From Branchipolynoe longqiensis (Eukaryota > Annelida > Polychaeta > Phyllodocida > Polynoidae), in the NCBI GenBank assembly GCA_030323885.1, contig CM059190.1, positions 107,041,590 through 107,105,589 of the forward strand: a stretch of 64,000 nucleotides of DNA. Reading direction: 5' to 3'. The position numbers were made by a program, and so were the translations under genes. Below, piece by piece: positions 10,913 to 21,446 of the stretch. Under the pieces are notes generated by a model that searched no databases, was not told the DNA's origin, and was given only the letters and a program-made list of their open reading frames with translations. Position 1 is the first letter of the stretch; each line of letters starts with the position of its first letter.

Positions 10913-11256
10913 CAGGCGCGATGGCTGAATGAGTTGAGCGTCCGTCTCCCGTATTAGTAGATCCTGGGGTTCAAACCCACAGATTCGAACCCTGGTCAAG
11001 TCAAATCAATTACTTAAAAATGTATAATTGTCGCTACCTAGCCTGGTGCTCGGATTTATTAGGATAGGGCAATGATTGGTTTGCTCAGTGTCAGGATAAT
11101 GTGACTGAGTGGGATATCAGGTCATGGTGCTGGCAGCCTGTTCTCTCAGTGGGGCAGCAGTATAAAATCGCCATGAGTGCACACTGTCACAAGTCAGTAC
11201 CCGTCCTGATATGACCTTAGGTGTTGCCAGAACATAAAACTCCAACAAGCAGCCAA
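10913..11256 (+). mobile_element. SINE family 1, full-length copy with target duplication
   Basis: This is the best reference copy. The tRNA-like head (CGATGGCTGAATGAGTTGAG with box A character; box B-like GGTTCAAACCC and GATTCGAACCC) is followed by the linker, the body, and the end 'CCTTAGGTGTTGCCAGAACA' plus an AAC-rich tail. Flanks form a probable target-site duplication: CGAATCTGAAGGAAC at 10898-10912 and CGAATTTGAAGGCAAC at 11257-11272. That sets the element at about 344 bp and supports insertion by target-primed reverse transcription. Confidence 0.88.
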
Positions 11257-11272
11257 CGAATTTGAAGGCAAC

Positions 11273-11534
11273 TCACTGCAGTAGAATCTCCCAAGGAAAG
11301 TATCAAAGGGACTAGTTTGACTACTAATGACTTTGAAGCCCCTTCCCTGTCCCTTTTTGTGTGGTAGATATGGTTATTCTGCTGAATAAGCTCTTTTCTC
11401 AGCGCCGAGGCACTGGTCTTCCAGCCAAGGTTCAGTTCAGGATTATTTATACAAAACTGGTATATAGAGCATCTGTATATTAAAGTGGGGTCTGGGACAC
11501 CGACACTCACAACACAGATTTGCCAATGTTTGCG
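11273..11534. other. Intergenic DNA
   Basis: Nothing recognised between the SINE and the following array. Confidence 0.45.
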
Positions 11535-12025
11535 CGCAGATTCCAGCAGGATTCCAGCAGCCGTGAGTCAGCAGGATTGAGTCGGCAGAATTGAATCAGC
11601 AGGATTCCAGCAAAATTGAGTCAGCAGGGTTGAGACAGCAGGATTGATTCAGCAGGATTGATTCAGCAGGATTGATTCAGCAGGATTGAGTCAGCAAGAT
11701 TGAGTCAGCAGGATTGAGTCAACAGGATTGAGTCAGCAGGATTCCAGCAAGATTGAGTCAGCAGGATTGATTCAGCAGGATTGATTCAGCAGGATTGAGT
11801 CAGCAGAATTGATTAAGCAGGATTGAGTCAGCAGGATTGAGTCCACAGGATAGTCAGCAAGATTGAGTCTGCCGGATTGAGTCAGCCGGATTGAATCAGC
11901 CGGATTGTGTCAGTAGGATTGAGTCAGCAGGATTGAGTCAGCAGGATTGAGTCAGCAGGATTGAGTCAGAAGGATTGAGTCAGCAGGATTGAGTCAGTAG
12001 GATTCCAGCAGGATTCTGTCAGCTC
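11535..12025. repeat. ~15-bp array, core GGATTGAGTCAGCA
   Basis: About 30 imperfect units of CAGGATTGAGTCAGCAGGATT-type DNA with variants GATTCAGCAG, ATTCCAGCA and GTCAGCCGGA. The word TGAGTCAGCA is repeated many times; it matches the AP-1 core TGAGTCA and half of a Maf recognition element. Whether this has any regulatory meaning cannot be judged from sequence. Confidence 0.92.
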
Positions 12026-12232
12026 GTGCTGAGCTAGGTGTCTGTTGGACATAACTGCTGCTTTTATTACGTTACTGATATCACATATTATCATAGAAGC
12101 AGCGGGTCACGACATTACCCTTTTGCCGATGATCTTTGAGTGTGTGGCTTAACTTTTATCAGGCCAGAAATATATTTAACGGTCCTTTCCTGCTGTGCTG
12201 TGGAGAGTTGGGGGGGGAATGTCGTGGGTTAG
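12026..12232. other. Intergenic DNA
   Basis: No feature recognised. Confidence 0.4.
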
Positions 12233-12455
12233 TGTCGAACTAGATAGATGATATGATATAGAAGTGGCTTCACTGGTTTGATATCTCTGTCCACGATAGG
12301 TAAGCCTCCTGCTGTCAAACTAGATGATGTGATCTAGAAGTGGCTTCACTCGTTTGATATCTGTCCATGATACATATACCTGCTTTTGTCGAACTAGATG
12401 ATATGGTCTAGAAGTAACTTCACTCGTTTGATATGTGTCCACGATAGGTAAAGCT
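12233..12455. repeat. 75-80-bp tandem repeat, three units
   Basis: Units begin GTC(G/A)AACTAGAT at about 12233, 12313 and 12388. Each carries 'GAAGTGGCTTCACTCGTTTG' (or close variants) and 'TGTCCACGATAGGTAA'. Confidence 0.88.
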
Positions 12456-12774
12456 GTTACTTGAATGACAGAAAAACCCTGTTAAATATTTATAAGGCGA
12501 TCACAACATACCGTTTCTGGTTACACCGACTTGACACTAACCACTTAATTCATCACGCTTGCAACAATGTGGCCTCAAGCCTTCGTGACACTGAGCTGGG
12601 CCAAGGAACAGAACTATGATGGTGGCTGATATATGCCACTTTGTTAGTAAACACAGAGATTTTGGAGTATTAGACTGATATCAGACAGTAAGGGACGATT
12701 ATCAATAACTGATGCTGATTGCCTACATGGGACAACAGTATCCCAGTATTCCACATTGCCCAAGCACCAGATGA
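12456..12774. other. Intergenic DNA
   Basis: No feature recognised. Confidence 0.4.
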
Positions 12775-12822
12775 GATGACCGAATGAGTTGACCGTTCGC
12801 CGAACCCTGGTCGAGTCAAACC
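12775..12822 (+). mobile_element. SINE family 1, 5' part (interrupted copy)
   Basis: 'GATGACCGAATGAGTTGACC' is the family head, followed by box B 'CGAACCCTGGTCGAGTCAAA' and CC. The sequence then jumps into the LINE fragment and resumes with the next SINE bases ('AATGACTTAAAAATTGATAC') at about 13261. The two pieces are read as one SINE split by an insertion. Confidence 0.8.
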
Positions 12823-13255
12823 ATCATCATCATCATGCTGTCAGTTGGGATGCGACAAAGACTGCTTTCATTACTTGACTGCTGCTCTCCATTTAGCTCT
12901 CTGCTGTGAGAGTTGCGTCTATGAGTCGGTCTTAATGTCTCTCAGCTTCAGGTTTCTCTTGGTGGTATCCTTGAACCGGAGATGAGGGCACCCTCTCTTT
13001 CTGTAACCAGAAGACAGTTGAGAATAGAGGATCTGCTTTGGTAGCCTGTCTGATGACATCCTCATGAGGTGTCCAGTCCACCAGAGATTCTTTTTTGATC
13101 AGAAGATCTTCCATAGAGGACAGCCCCGTCCGTTCGCGTATTTCCTTATTTGTCACTTTGTCCTTCTAGGTTAGCCTCATGATTGAACGCAAATGTCGCA
13201 TCATGAAGGCATGCAGCTTTTTCACCTGTCGTCTGTACACTGTCCAGGCCTCGGC
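12823..13255 (-). mobile_element. 5'-truncated LINE, C-terminus of the RT ORF plus 3' UTR
   Basis: On the minus strand, decayed coding sequence reads EAWTVYRRQVKKLHAF and KDKVTNKEIRERTGLSSMED. This resembles the region after the reverse transcriptase core in widespread animal LINE proteins. An in-frame stop precedes KDKVTN, and a frame shift follows LLIKK, after which the family-like WTGHLMRM and RFKDTTKRNLK lie in another frame. A 3' UTR and a (GAT)n tail end it at about 12823. The same 3' UTR recurs at 54590-54662. Non-functional. Confidence 0.82.
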
Positions 13256-13362
13256 TTAAAAATGACTTAAAAATTGATACTTAAAAATTGATACTTTTCA
13301 CTTCCTAGCCAGTTGCTCAGCAAGGACTGGTTGGCTCAGTGTCAGAATAATGTGACTGAGTG
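13256..13362 (+). mobile_element. SINE family 1, continuation after the LINE insertion
   Basis: It begins with the linker AATGACTTAAAAATTGATAC (part of it duplicated), then 'TTCCTAGCCAGTTGCTCAGC', 'AAGGACTGGTTGGCTCAGTG' and 'CAGAATAATGTGACTGAGTG', and stops. It completes the head at 12775-12822. Confidence 0.8.
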
Positions 13363-13828
13363 CTCCCCCTCCCACCCAACACAGAAACATCAGCTATTGG
13401 GGTCTGTATGCGTCCCAACATCTGTGTATTTCGTTCTGCTAACACAGTACACACAAACTTAACCAAGCACCTGCTAGGGTGCAAACACCAATTGCTGCAG
13501 ATTTGCAGCCTAGAGCATAGCAGTCATGGCTGCTCTGAGGTCATTTCAATCAATCAATCAATCAGGTGAAGGGGGAAGCCCACCAGGCACTGGGGCTGGG
13601 GCTAGACTTTGCCTGCTTGAACACAGACTGGTGGCACTCCAGGCTGCTCAGACAATCTTCCAACCAACATGGTGGGCAGTAGAATAAGTGGTAACAACGG
13701 CAGAGAAGTGCAATAGTTAAGTAGGGGTGTTAGATATTTGACAATATGCAGATTAATTAACAGATGTCTTGGTTACAGAGAGCGGCTGTCTGACGGGGTG
13801 ATGTCGCCGCCTCCATGGTTACCCCATT
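13363..13828. other. Intergenic DNA with (TCAA)n
   Basis: No gene seen. A short (TCAA)n tract lies at about 13547-13564. Confidence 0.45.
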
Positions 13829-14300
13829 ATGAGATCGCACCACATCACTCCCCCACAACGCCCAACTACCCGACATCTCCCCACTACCCAACACCACCCC
13901 AGTCCTTCACATCTCCTCACTCCCCCACACCACCCCACTCCCCCACATCACCTCCACTCACTCCCCCACACTGCCCCCACTCACTCCTCCACACCGCCCC
14001 CCACTCACTCTCCCACATCACCTCCACTCACTCTCCCACATCACCTCCACGCACTCTCCCACCTCACCTCCACTCACTCCCCCACACCACCCCACTCCCC
14101 CACATCACCTCCACTCACTCTCCCACCTCACCTCCACTCACTCCCCCACACCAGCCCACTCCCCCACATCACCTCCACTCACTCTCCCACATCACCTCCA
14201 CTCACTCCCCCACTCCACCTCACTCCCCCACACCGCCCTACTTCCCCCAACACCGACCCCTCCCCGCCCCTTCATCCTGTCGACCACACTCAAGACGAGT
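13829..14300. repeat. C-rich array of CACTC / CACATCACCTCCACTCACTC words
   Basis: The words 'CCCACATCACCTCCACTCAC' and 'CCCCACACCACCCCACTC' alternate irregularly. The Pro/His/Ser/Thr-rich frame that runs into the next array is a compositional artefact. Confidence 0.9.
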
Positions 14301-14321
14301 TCACAGTCTGCAGCTGTTCTT

Positions 14322-17050
14322 TAGGTGGATGTGGGGGTTCACCAACGATTCACTCACTAACTTCTCTAGGTGATTGTTGGGGTTCACCAACGATTCACTC
14401 ACTAACTTCTCTAGGTGGATGTGGGGGTTCACCAACGATTCACTCACTAACTTCTCTAGGTGGATGTGGGGGTTCACCAACGATTCACTCACTAACTTCT
14501 CTAGGTGGATGTGGGGGTTCACCAACGATTCACTCACTAACTTCTCTAGGTGGATGTGGGGGTTCACCAACGATTCACTCACTAACTTCTCTAGGTGGAT
14601 GTTGGGGTTCACCAACGATTCACTCACTAACTTCTCTAGGTGGATGTGGGGGTTCACCAACGATTCACTCACTAACTTCTCTAGGTGGATGTGGGGGTTC
14701 ACCAACGATTCACTCACTAACTTCTCTAGGTGGATGTGGGGGTTCACCAACGATTCACTCACTAACTTCTCTAGGTGGATGTGGGGGTTCACCAACGATT
14801 CACTCACTAACTTCTCTAGGTGGATGTTGGGCTTCACCAACGATTCACTCACTAACTTCTCTAGGTGGATGTGGGGGTTCACCAACGATTCACTCACTAA
14901 CTTCTCTAGGTGGATGTGGGGGTTCACCAACGATTCACTCACTAACTTCTCTAGGTGGATGTGGGGGTTCACCAACGATTCACTCACTAACTTCTCTAGG
15001 TGAATGTTGGGGTTCACCAACGATTCACTCACTAACTTCTCTAGGTGAATGTTGGGGTTCACCAACGATTCACTCACTAACTTCTCTAGGTGGATGTTGG
15101 GGTTCACCAACGATTCACTCACTAACTTCTCTAGGTGGATGTGGGGGTTCACCAACGATTCACTCACTAACTTCTCTAGGTGAATGTTGGGGTTCACCAA
15201 CGATTCACTCACTAACTTCTCTAGGTGGATGTTGGGGTTCACCAACGATTCACTCACTAACTTCTCTAGGTGGATGTTGGGGTTCACCAACGATTCACTC
15301 ACTAACTTCTCTAGGTGAATGTTGGGGTTCACCAACGATTCACTCACTAACTTCTCTAGGTGGATGTTGGGGTTCACCAACGATTCACTCACTAACTTCT
15401 CTAGGTGAATGTTGGGGTTCACCAATGATTCACTCACTAACTTCTCTAGGTGGATGTGGGGGTTCACCAACGATTCACTCACTAACTTCTCTAGGTGAAT
15501 GTTGGGGTTCACCAACGATTCACTCACTAACTTCTCTAGGTGGATGTGGGGGTTCACCAACGATTCACTCACTAACTTCTCTAGGTGGATGTGGGGGTTC
15601 ACCAACGATTCACTCACTAACTTCTCTAGGTGGATGTGGGGGTTCACCAACGATTCACTCACTAACTTCTCTAGGTGGATGTGGGGGTTCACCAATGATT
15701 CACTCACTAACTTCTCTAGGTGAATGTTGGGGTTCACCAACGATTCACTCACTAACTTCTCTAGGTGGATGTGGGGGTTCACCAACGATTCACTCACTAA
15801 CTTCTCTAGGTGGATGTGGGGGTTCACCAACGATTCACTCACTAACTTCTCTAGGTGAATGTGGGGGTTCACCAACGATTCACTCACTAACTTCTCTAGG
15901 TGGATGTGGGGGTTCACCAACGATTCACTCACTAACTTCTCTAGGTGGATGTTGGGCTTCACCAACGATTCACTCACTAACTTCTCTAGGTGGATGTGTG
16001 GGTTCACCAACGATTCACTCACTAACTTCTCTAGGTGGATGTTGGGGTTCACCAACGATTCACTCACTAACTTCTCTAGGTGGATGTGGGGGTTCACCAA
16101 TGATTCACTCACTAACTTCTCTAGGTAGATGTGGGGGTTCACCAATGATTCACTCACTAACTTCTCTAGTTGAATGTTGGGGTTCACCAACCATTCACTC
16201 ACTAACTTCTCTAGGTGGATGTGGGGGTTCACCAACGATTCACTCACTAACTTCTCTAGGTGGATGTTGGGGTTCACCAACGATTTACTCACTAACTTCT
16301 CTAGGTGAATGTGGGGGTTCACCAACGATTCACTCACTAACTTCTCTAGGTGAATGTTGGGGTTCACCAACGATTCACTCACTAACTTCTCTAGGTGGAT
16401 GTGGGGGTTCACCAACGATTCACTTACTAACTTCTCTAGGTGGATGTTGGGGTTCACCAACGATTCACTCACTAACTTCTCTAGGTGGATGTGGGGGTTC
16501 ACCAACGATTCACTCACTAACTTCTCTAGGTGGATGTGGGGGTTCACCAACGATTCACTCACTAACTTCTCTAGGTGAATGTTGGGGTTCACCAACGATT
16601 CACTCACTAACTTCTCTAGGTGGATGTGGGGGTTCACCAACGATTCACTCACTAACTTATCTAGGTGAATGTTTGGGTTCACCACCGATTCACTCACTAA
16701 CTTCTCTAGGTGAATGTTGGGGTTCACCAACGATTTACTCACTAACTTCTCTAGGTGGATGTGGGGGTTCACCAACGATTCACTCACTAACTTCTCTAGG
16801 TGGATGGGGGGTTCACCAACGATTCACTCACTAACTTCTCTAGGTGGATGGGGGGTTCACCAATGATTCACTCACTAACTTCTCTAGGTGGATGTGGGGG
16901 TTCACCAACGATTCACTCACTAACTTCTCTAGGTGAATGTTGGGGTTCACCAACGATCCACTCACTAACTTCTCTAGGTGAATGTTTGGGGTTCACCAAC
17001 GATTCACTCACTAACTTCTCTAGGTGGATATGGGGGTTCACCAATGATTT
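14322..17050. repeat. 45-bp minisatellite, about 60 units
   Basis: The unit contains 'GGTGGATGTGGGGGTTCACC', 'AACGATTCACTCACTAACTT' and CTCTA. The two most variable sites are GGTGGATG/GGTGAATG and TGTGGGGG/TGTTGGGG, which occur in different combinations along the array. Because 45 is divisible by three and the unit lacks stops in several frames, it yields a 1001-codon plus frame (period LGGCGGSPTIHSLTS) and an 828-codon minus frame (period SLVNPHIHLEKLVSE). Open frames on both strands argue for repeat DNA. Period slips near 16801-16860 and 16980. Confidence 0.97.
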
Positions 17051-17103
17051 TGTTGTTGTTTTGTGATGGGTGTATTTATGATGCCCATAACGGTTAAGTC
17101 TAA
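17051..17103 (+). repeat. Left flank: dispersed repeat F, broken by the composite element
   Basis: 'TTTTGTGATGGGTGTATTTA' and 'CCCATAACGGTTAAGTC' match 45508-45548, where the sequence runs straight on into the homologue of 20952 onward. This defines the insertion point, with TAA at 17101-17103 and again at 20952-20954. Confidence 0.72.
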
Positions 17104-17385
17104 TGTAGCAGTCACACTACGACGACAAGGCCGACGACAGCCCAACGACTTGTCGTTTTGCTCTGTCGTCGGCTGTCGCTACGGTGTCGTTACGTTGTCG
17201 TTCGGCTGTCGCCGCGACACCTCCGCGACAACTCCAGTTTCTCCACTGTCGCCCGGTTGTCGTCGGGTTTTTGTGCATGTTGAAAAACCTCGGCGACAGA
17301 CGCTGTCGTTCGGCTGTCGCTACGCTGTCGCTACGCTGTCGTCTTGTCGCTAAGCTGTCGTTAAGTTGTCGCCGGGCCCGTTTCT

Positions 17386-17474
17386 TCATATACACACACA
17401 GAGACACACACAGAGACACACAGAGAGACACACACAGAGACACAACACAGAGTCACACACACAGACACACACAG
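17386..17474. repeat. (CACAGAGA)n microsatellite in the composite element
   Basis: CACACACAGAGACACACAC words fill the span just inside the left terminal region. A similar tract lies on the other side at about 20716-20804, next to the right terminal region. Confidence 0.88.
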
Positions 17475-17520
17475 AATGGGACGGTCCAAACATAGCTCAG
17501 TTTAGCTTGCTTAGAGGGAT

Positions 17521-18511
17521 GTTAGGACCGTCCCAAATATGAAGACTGCTTCCTAACAGGTCCGCCGCATAAACCTACATGTTTGCACCGTCCCATTCTT
17601 CATATTTCTCATGGAAACTGCTTCATGTGTGTCTCTGTGTGTGTAGTGGTGTGTGTGTGTGTCTCTGTGTGTGTATCTGTGTGTGTGTGTATTTCTTATG
17701 AAGACTGCTTCCTAACAGGTCCGCCGCATTGTCTAATACACATGTTTGTACCGTCCCATTTCTTCATATATCATATGGAGACTGCTTCCTCACAGGTCCG
17801 CCGCATAAACCTACATGTTTGCACCGTCCCATTCTTCATATTTCTCATGGAAACTGCTTCATGTGTGTCTCTGTGTGTGTAGTGGTGTGTGTGTGTGTCT
17901 CTGTGTGTGTATCTGTGTGTGTGTGTGTATTTCTTATGAAGACTGCTTCTAACAGGTCCGCCGCATTGTCTAATACACATGTTTGTACCGTCCCATTTCT
18001 TCATATATCATATGGAGACTGCTTCCTCACAGGTCCGCCGCATAAACCTACATGTTTGCACTGTCCCATTCTTCATATTTCTCATGGAAACTGCTTCATG
18101 TGTGTCTCTGTGTGTGTAGTGATGTGTGTGTGTCTCTGTGTGTGTATCTGTGTGTGTGTGTGTGTATTTCTTATGAAGACTGCATTCACTAACAGGTCCG
18201 CCGCATTGTCTAATACACATGTTTGTACCGTCCCATTTCTTCATATATCATATGGAGACTGCTTCCTCACAGGTCCGCCGCATAAACCTACATGTTTGCA
18301 CCGTCCCATTCTTCATATTTCTCATGGAAACTGCTTCATGTGTGTCTCTGTGTGTGTAGTGTGTGTGTGTGTGTCTCTGTGTGTGTATCTGTGTGTGTGT
18401 GTGTGTGTATTTCTTATGAAGACTGCTTCCTAACAGGTCCGCCGCATAGTCTAATACACATGTTTGTACCATCCCATTTCTTCATATATCATATGGAGAC
18501 TGCTTCCTAAC
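17521..18511. repeat. ~237-bp tandem array, about 4 units
   Basis: The marker TCCGCCGCATAAACCTACAT starts at about 17561, 17797, 18034 and 18274 (intervals 236, 237, 240). Each unit contains two related half-units, one with 'CATGTTTGCACCGTCCCATT' and one with 'CATGTTTGTACCGTCCCATT'. They are separated by a TG-rich stretch whose length varies and explains the period drift. Three more partial half-units lie at 20207-20462. Confidence 0.9.
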
Positions 18512-19169
18512 AGGATCACTTGCTATCCGGACCGCACTTCGTCCACACCTCTCTCTATCACCTCTCCGCCGGCCGGACACCTCCTTGATATGTCTGAAAA
18601 GAGTTCCAGGAGGGGGTGCCTGCCGGCATTTTCACTTTCTACCCTTACTCTGTCCGTGTCTATGGCTCGCCGGTTGGTCACCATAGGGCAGATAGGCACG
18701 GTCCTTTGACTCAACTCTCCTCATTTCTCTTTCCTAGATCTGCCCATTCGATTTCTCCCAGGCTCACTTCTTCCCCTAACCAGGGTTGTTGTGTTCTTGG
18801 GTGGGGCCCTTGACCTATTACAATTTCTCTGTCTGGTTCTTGTTGCTGGAACGACCGCTGCTCCCACCTTTGCCCGCCTTCCTCGAACCCCTGCTGACCG
18901 GATGCAAGTGCTACACTACACTACACACACCATACAGCTCTACTACATACAGACGGCACGGAGAGATCCGCTGCCACCCGGCGCCCCGTCGTCACTACGT
19001 CGTGAAGGATGTCCCAGCCTTCATAACACTTCCTCTGAGACCACTTCCTCCGCAGAAGACATGTCTTAACCAAAGACTGGGCCGATTTATCGGAGCCTCT
19101 CTATAATGTTGCAGTTCTGCAACCGGTAACCGTCGTAAGGTTACGAACAACCCACACCTACCCCCTAAC
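18512..19169. repeat. 658-bp block H, copy 1 (direct duplication)
   Basis: It begins AGGATCACTTGCTATCCGG and ends before the same words at 19170. It is nearly identical to the next block, with small indels (an extra ACTAC near 18916; 'AGATCTGCC' versus 'AGATTCTGCC'). A diverged relative is at 57498-58090. Near its end are two short hairpins, TTGCAG/CTGCAA and GTAACC/GGTTAC. The identity of this sequence is unknown; small frames in it do not agree between copies. Confidence 0.9.
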
Positions 19170-19828
19170 AGGATCACTTGCTATCCGGACCGCACTTCGT
19201 CCACACCTCTCTCTATCACCTCTCCGCCGGCCGGACACCTCCTTGATATGTCTGAAAAGAGTTCCAGGAGGGGGTGCCTGCCGGCATTTTCACTTTCTAC
19301 CCTTACTCTGTCCGTGTCTATGGCTCGCCGGTTGGTCACCATAGGGCAGATAGGCACGGTCCTTTGACTCAACTCTCCTCATTTCTCTTTCCTAGATTCT
19401 GCCCATTCGATTTCTCCCAGGCTCACTTCTTCCCCTAACCAGGGTTGTTGTGTTCTTGGGTGGGGCCCTTGACCTATTACAATTTCTCTGTCTGGTTCTT
19501 GTTGCTGGAACGACCGCTGCTCCCACCTTTGCCCGCCTTCCTCGAACCCCTGCTGACCGGATGCAAGTGCTACACTACACACACCATACAGCTCTACTAC
19601 ATACAGACGGCACGGAGAGATCCGCTGCCACCCGGCGCCCCGTCGTCACTACGTCGTGAAGGATGTCCCAGCCTTCATAACACTTCCTCTGAGACCACTT
19701 CCTCCGCAGAAGACATGTCTTAACCAAAGATTGGGCCGATTTATCGGAGCCTCTCTATAATGTTGCAGTTCTGCAACCGGTAACCGTCGTAAGGTTACGA
19801 ACAACCCACACCTACCTACCTACCCTAA
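19170..19828. repeat. 658-bp block H, copy 2
   Basis: Direct tandem copy of the preceding block, with the same terminal hairpins (near 19764-19800). It ends at 'CCCACACCTACC', after which the GTCCGCCGC-type repeat resumes. Confidence 0.9.
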
Positions 19829-19894
19829 CAGGTCCGCCGCATATACCTACATGTTTGCACCGTCCCATTCTTCATATTTCTCATGGAAACTGCT

Positions 19895-20190
19895 TCATGT
19901 GTGTCTGTGTGTGTATCTGTCTGTGTGTGTCTCTTTGTCTGTGTGTGTGTGTCTCTGTATGTGTCTGTGTGTGTTTCTGTGTTGTGTCTGTGTCTCTGTG
20001 TGTGCGATAAACCACACACACTCACACTCACTCACATTCACACTCACTATCACACTCACTATCACACTCATTACCACACTCACTATCACACTCACTATCA
20101 CACTCACTATCACACTCACACTCACTATCACACTCACATTCACACTCACTATCACACTCACTATCACACTCACTATCACGAGTCATATTT
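19895..20190. repeat. Inverted-array arm 1: TGTGTCT then (CACTCACTATCA)n
   Basis: A TG/TCTG-rich stretch is followed by GATAAACCACACACACTCAC (20006 on) and CACTCACTATCACA repeats to about 20180. The reverse complement of this order appears at 20463-20785. Confidence 0.88.
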
Positions 20191-20206
20191 CTCATGAAGA
20201 CTGCTT

Positions 20207-20462
20207 CCTAACAGGTCCGCCGCATAGTCTAATACACATGTTTGTACCGTCCCATTTCTTCATATAAAATATATGGAGACTGCTTCCAACAGTCCGCGCC
20301 ATAGTCTAACTACACATGTTGTACCGTCCATCCCTGCATATATATGAGGGACTGCTTCCTAACAGGTCCGCCGCATAGTCTAACACACATGTTTGTACCG
20401 TCCCATTTCTTCATATATCATATGAAGACTGCTTCCTCACAGGTCCGCTGCATAAACCTACA
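20207..20462. repeat. Spacer of three half-units between the inverted arms
   Basis: Three copies of the TCCGCCGCATAGTCTAA half-unit. The middle copy (about 20268-20350) has many single-base deletions compared with its neighbours (TCCAACAGTCCGCGCCAT, ACACATGTTGTACCGTCCAT). Confidence 0.82.
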
Positions 20463-20785
20463 TGTGATAATGAGTGTGATAGTGAGTGTGATAGTGAGCG
20501 TGATAGTGAGTGTGATAGTGAGTGTGATAGTGATAGTGAGTGTGATAGTGAGTGTAATAGTGAGTGTGATAGTGAGTGTGAGTATGATAGTGAGTGTGAT
20601 AGTGAGTGTGATAGTGAGTGTGATAGTGAGTGTGATATGATGTGATAGTCAGTGTGATAGTGAGTGTGAGTGTGATGTGATGTGAGTGTGAGTGAGTGAG
20701 TGTGTGTGGTTTATCACACACACAGAGACACACACACACGACCACACACACAGACACACAGACCAGACACACATACAGACACAGA
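20463..20785. repeat. Inverted-array arm 2: (TGATAGTGAGTG)n then CACAGAGACA
   Basis: TGATAGTGAGTGTGATAGTG repeats run to about 20680, followed by GTGTGTGGTTTATCACACAC and CACAGAGACAC words. This mirrors arm 1, so the strand could fold into a hairpin of roughly 250 bp stem. Confidence 0.88.
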
Positions 20786-20951
20786 GACACAACACAGAGA
20801 CACACTGTGTTAACATTGTCGCGGCGCTGTCGCGGCGCTGTCGCGGCGCTGTCGTGGCGCTTGGCCCGAATTTGCATATGTCGTCGGGTTTTCACAAACT
20901 CCATGTCGCTGGGCTGTCGTCGCCGCTTGTCGTCGTAGTGTGACAGCCACA

Positions 20952-21446
20952 TAATGACTTGTTTTCGCCACTAGACAGTAACAGTCTTCTGACTCCCCTT
21001 CTTTTTTATCACTTTCAGTTGTTGTGTAGCTATCTCCTGCATGCATTCTTTCTCTGTTTGTAAGCATTCTCCCACATCCTCCAAACCTCTGTGGGTTTGT
21101 TACTTTCTCAGACTGTCTTGACTTGGCTGTGTAAGTGGTCATTAGTTTTTCAGTTTAAGATCAAAGTTTACCTCCTGTATGTATCATACCTAGCAGCTGT
21201 ACCCTCTAAGACTTTGCTTGAATTATCAGTGTATTTTCTATTTATTTATCTATCTTTCTTGTTCTTTGTTCTTTTTTTAATTCATTTTATTTGTTGCCGT
21301 TAGTCTAGCAGTGCATTTAGCTCTCCTTTGATTAATTAATACTTTATATGTTTCTATTGTCCCTGTACTTCTTTCTTCTACTCCCAGTGTATTCCATTCC
21401 CTTGCCTTCATGTACCTGTTACTCCTCTCATATGATCTGTGATCTC
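20952..21446 (+). repeat. Right flank: dispersed repeat F continuing, then intergenic DNA
   Basis: 'CATAATGACTTGTTTTCGCC' and 'ACAGTAACAGTCTT' match 45549-45596 ('CATTATGGCTTGTTTTCATC', 'ACAGCAATAGTCTT'). Weak similarity continues a little further. The rest is T-rich with no gene seen. Confidence 0.65.

Larger units (their letters stand above)
17104..20951. mobile_element. 3.85-kb composite TIR (foldback-like) element
   Basis: The ends are inverted: GTCACACTACGACGACAAG at 17111-17129 is mirrored by CTTGTCGTCGTAGTGTGAC near 20926-20944, and similarity continues inward for about 40 bp (GACGACAGCCCAACGAC). Both terminal regions are dense in CTGTCG words. Probable target duplication is TAA. The interior lacks a transposase and instead holds CA arrays, a 237-bp array, a duplicated 658-bp block and two mutually inverted arrays. 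I read it as a non-autonomous DNA element that has gathered tandem and captured DNA. The alternative is two separate short TIR elements flanking unrelated repeats. Confidence 0.72.

Noticed and set aside
14301..16787. 828-codon minus-strand ORF
   Set aside because: Mirror reading of the same 45-bp array.
13829..16834. 1001-codon plus-strand ORF
   Set aside because: It is the 45-bp array read through, preceded by C-rich repeats; the opposite strand is equally open. No signal of selection is visible.
14322..17050. CRISPR array
   Set aside because: Units are contiguous with no unique spacers, and the window is eukaryotic.
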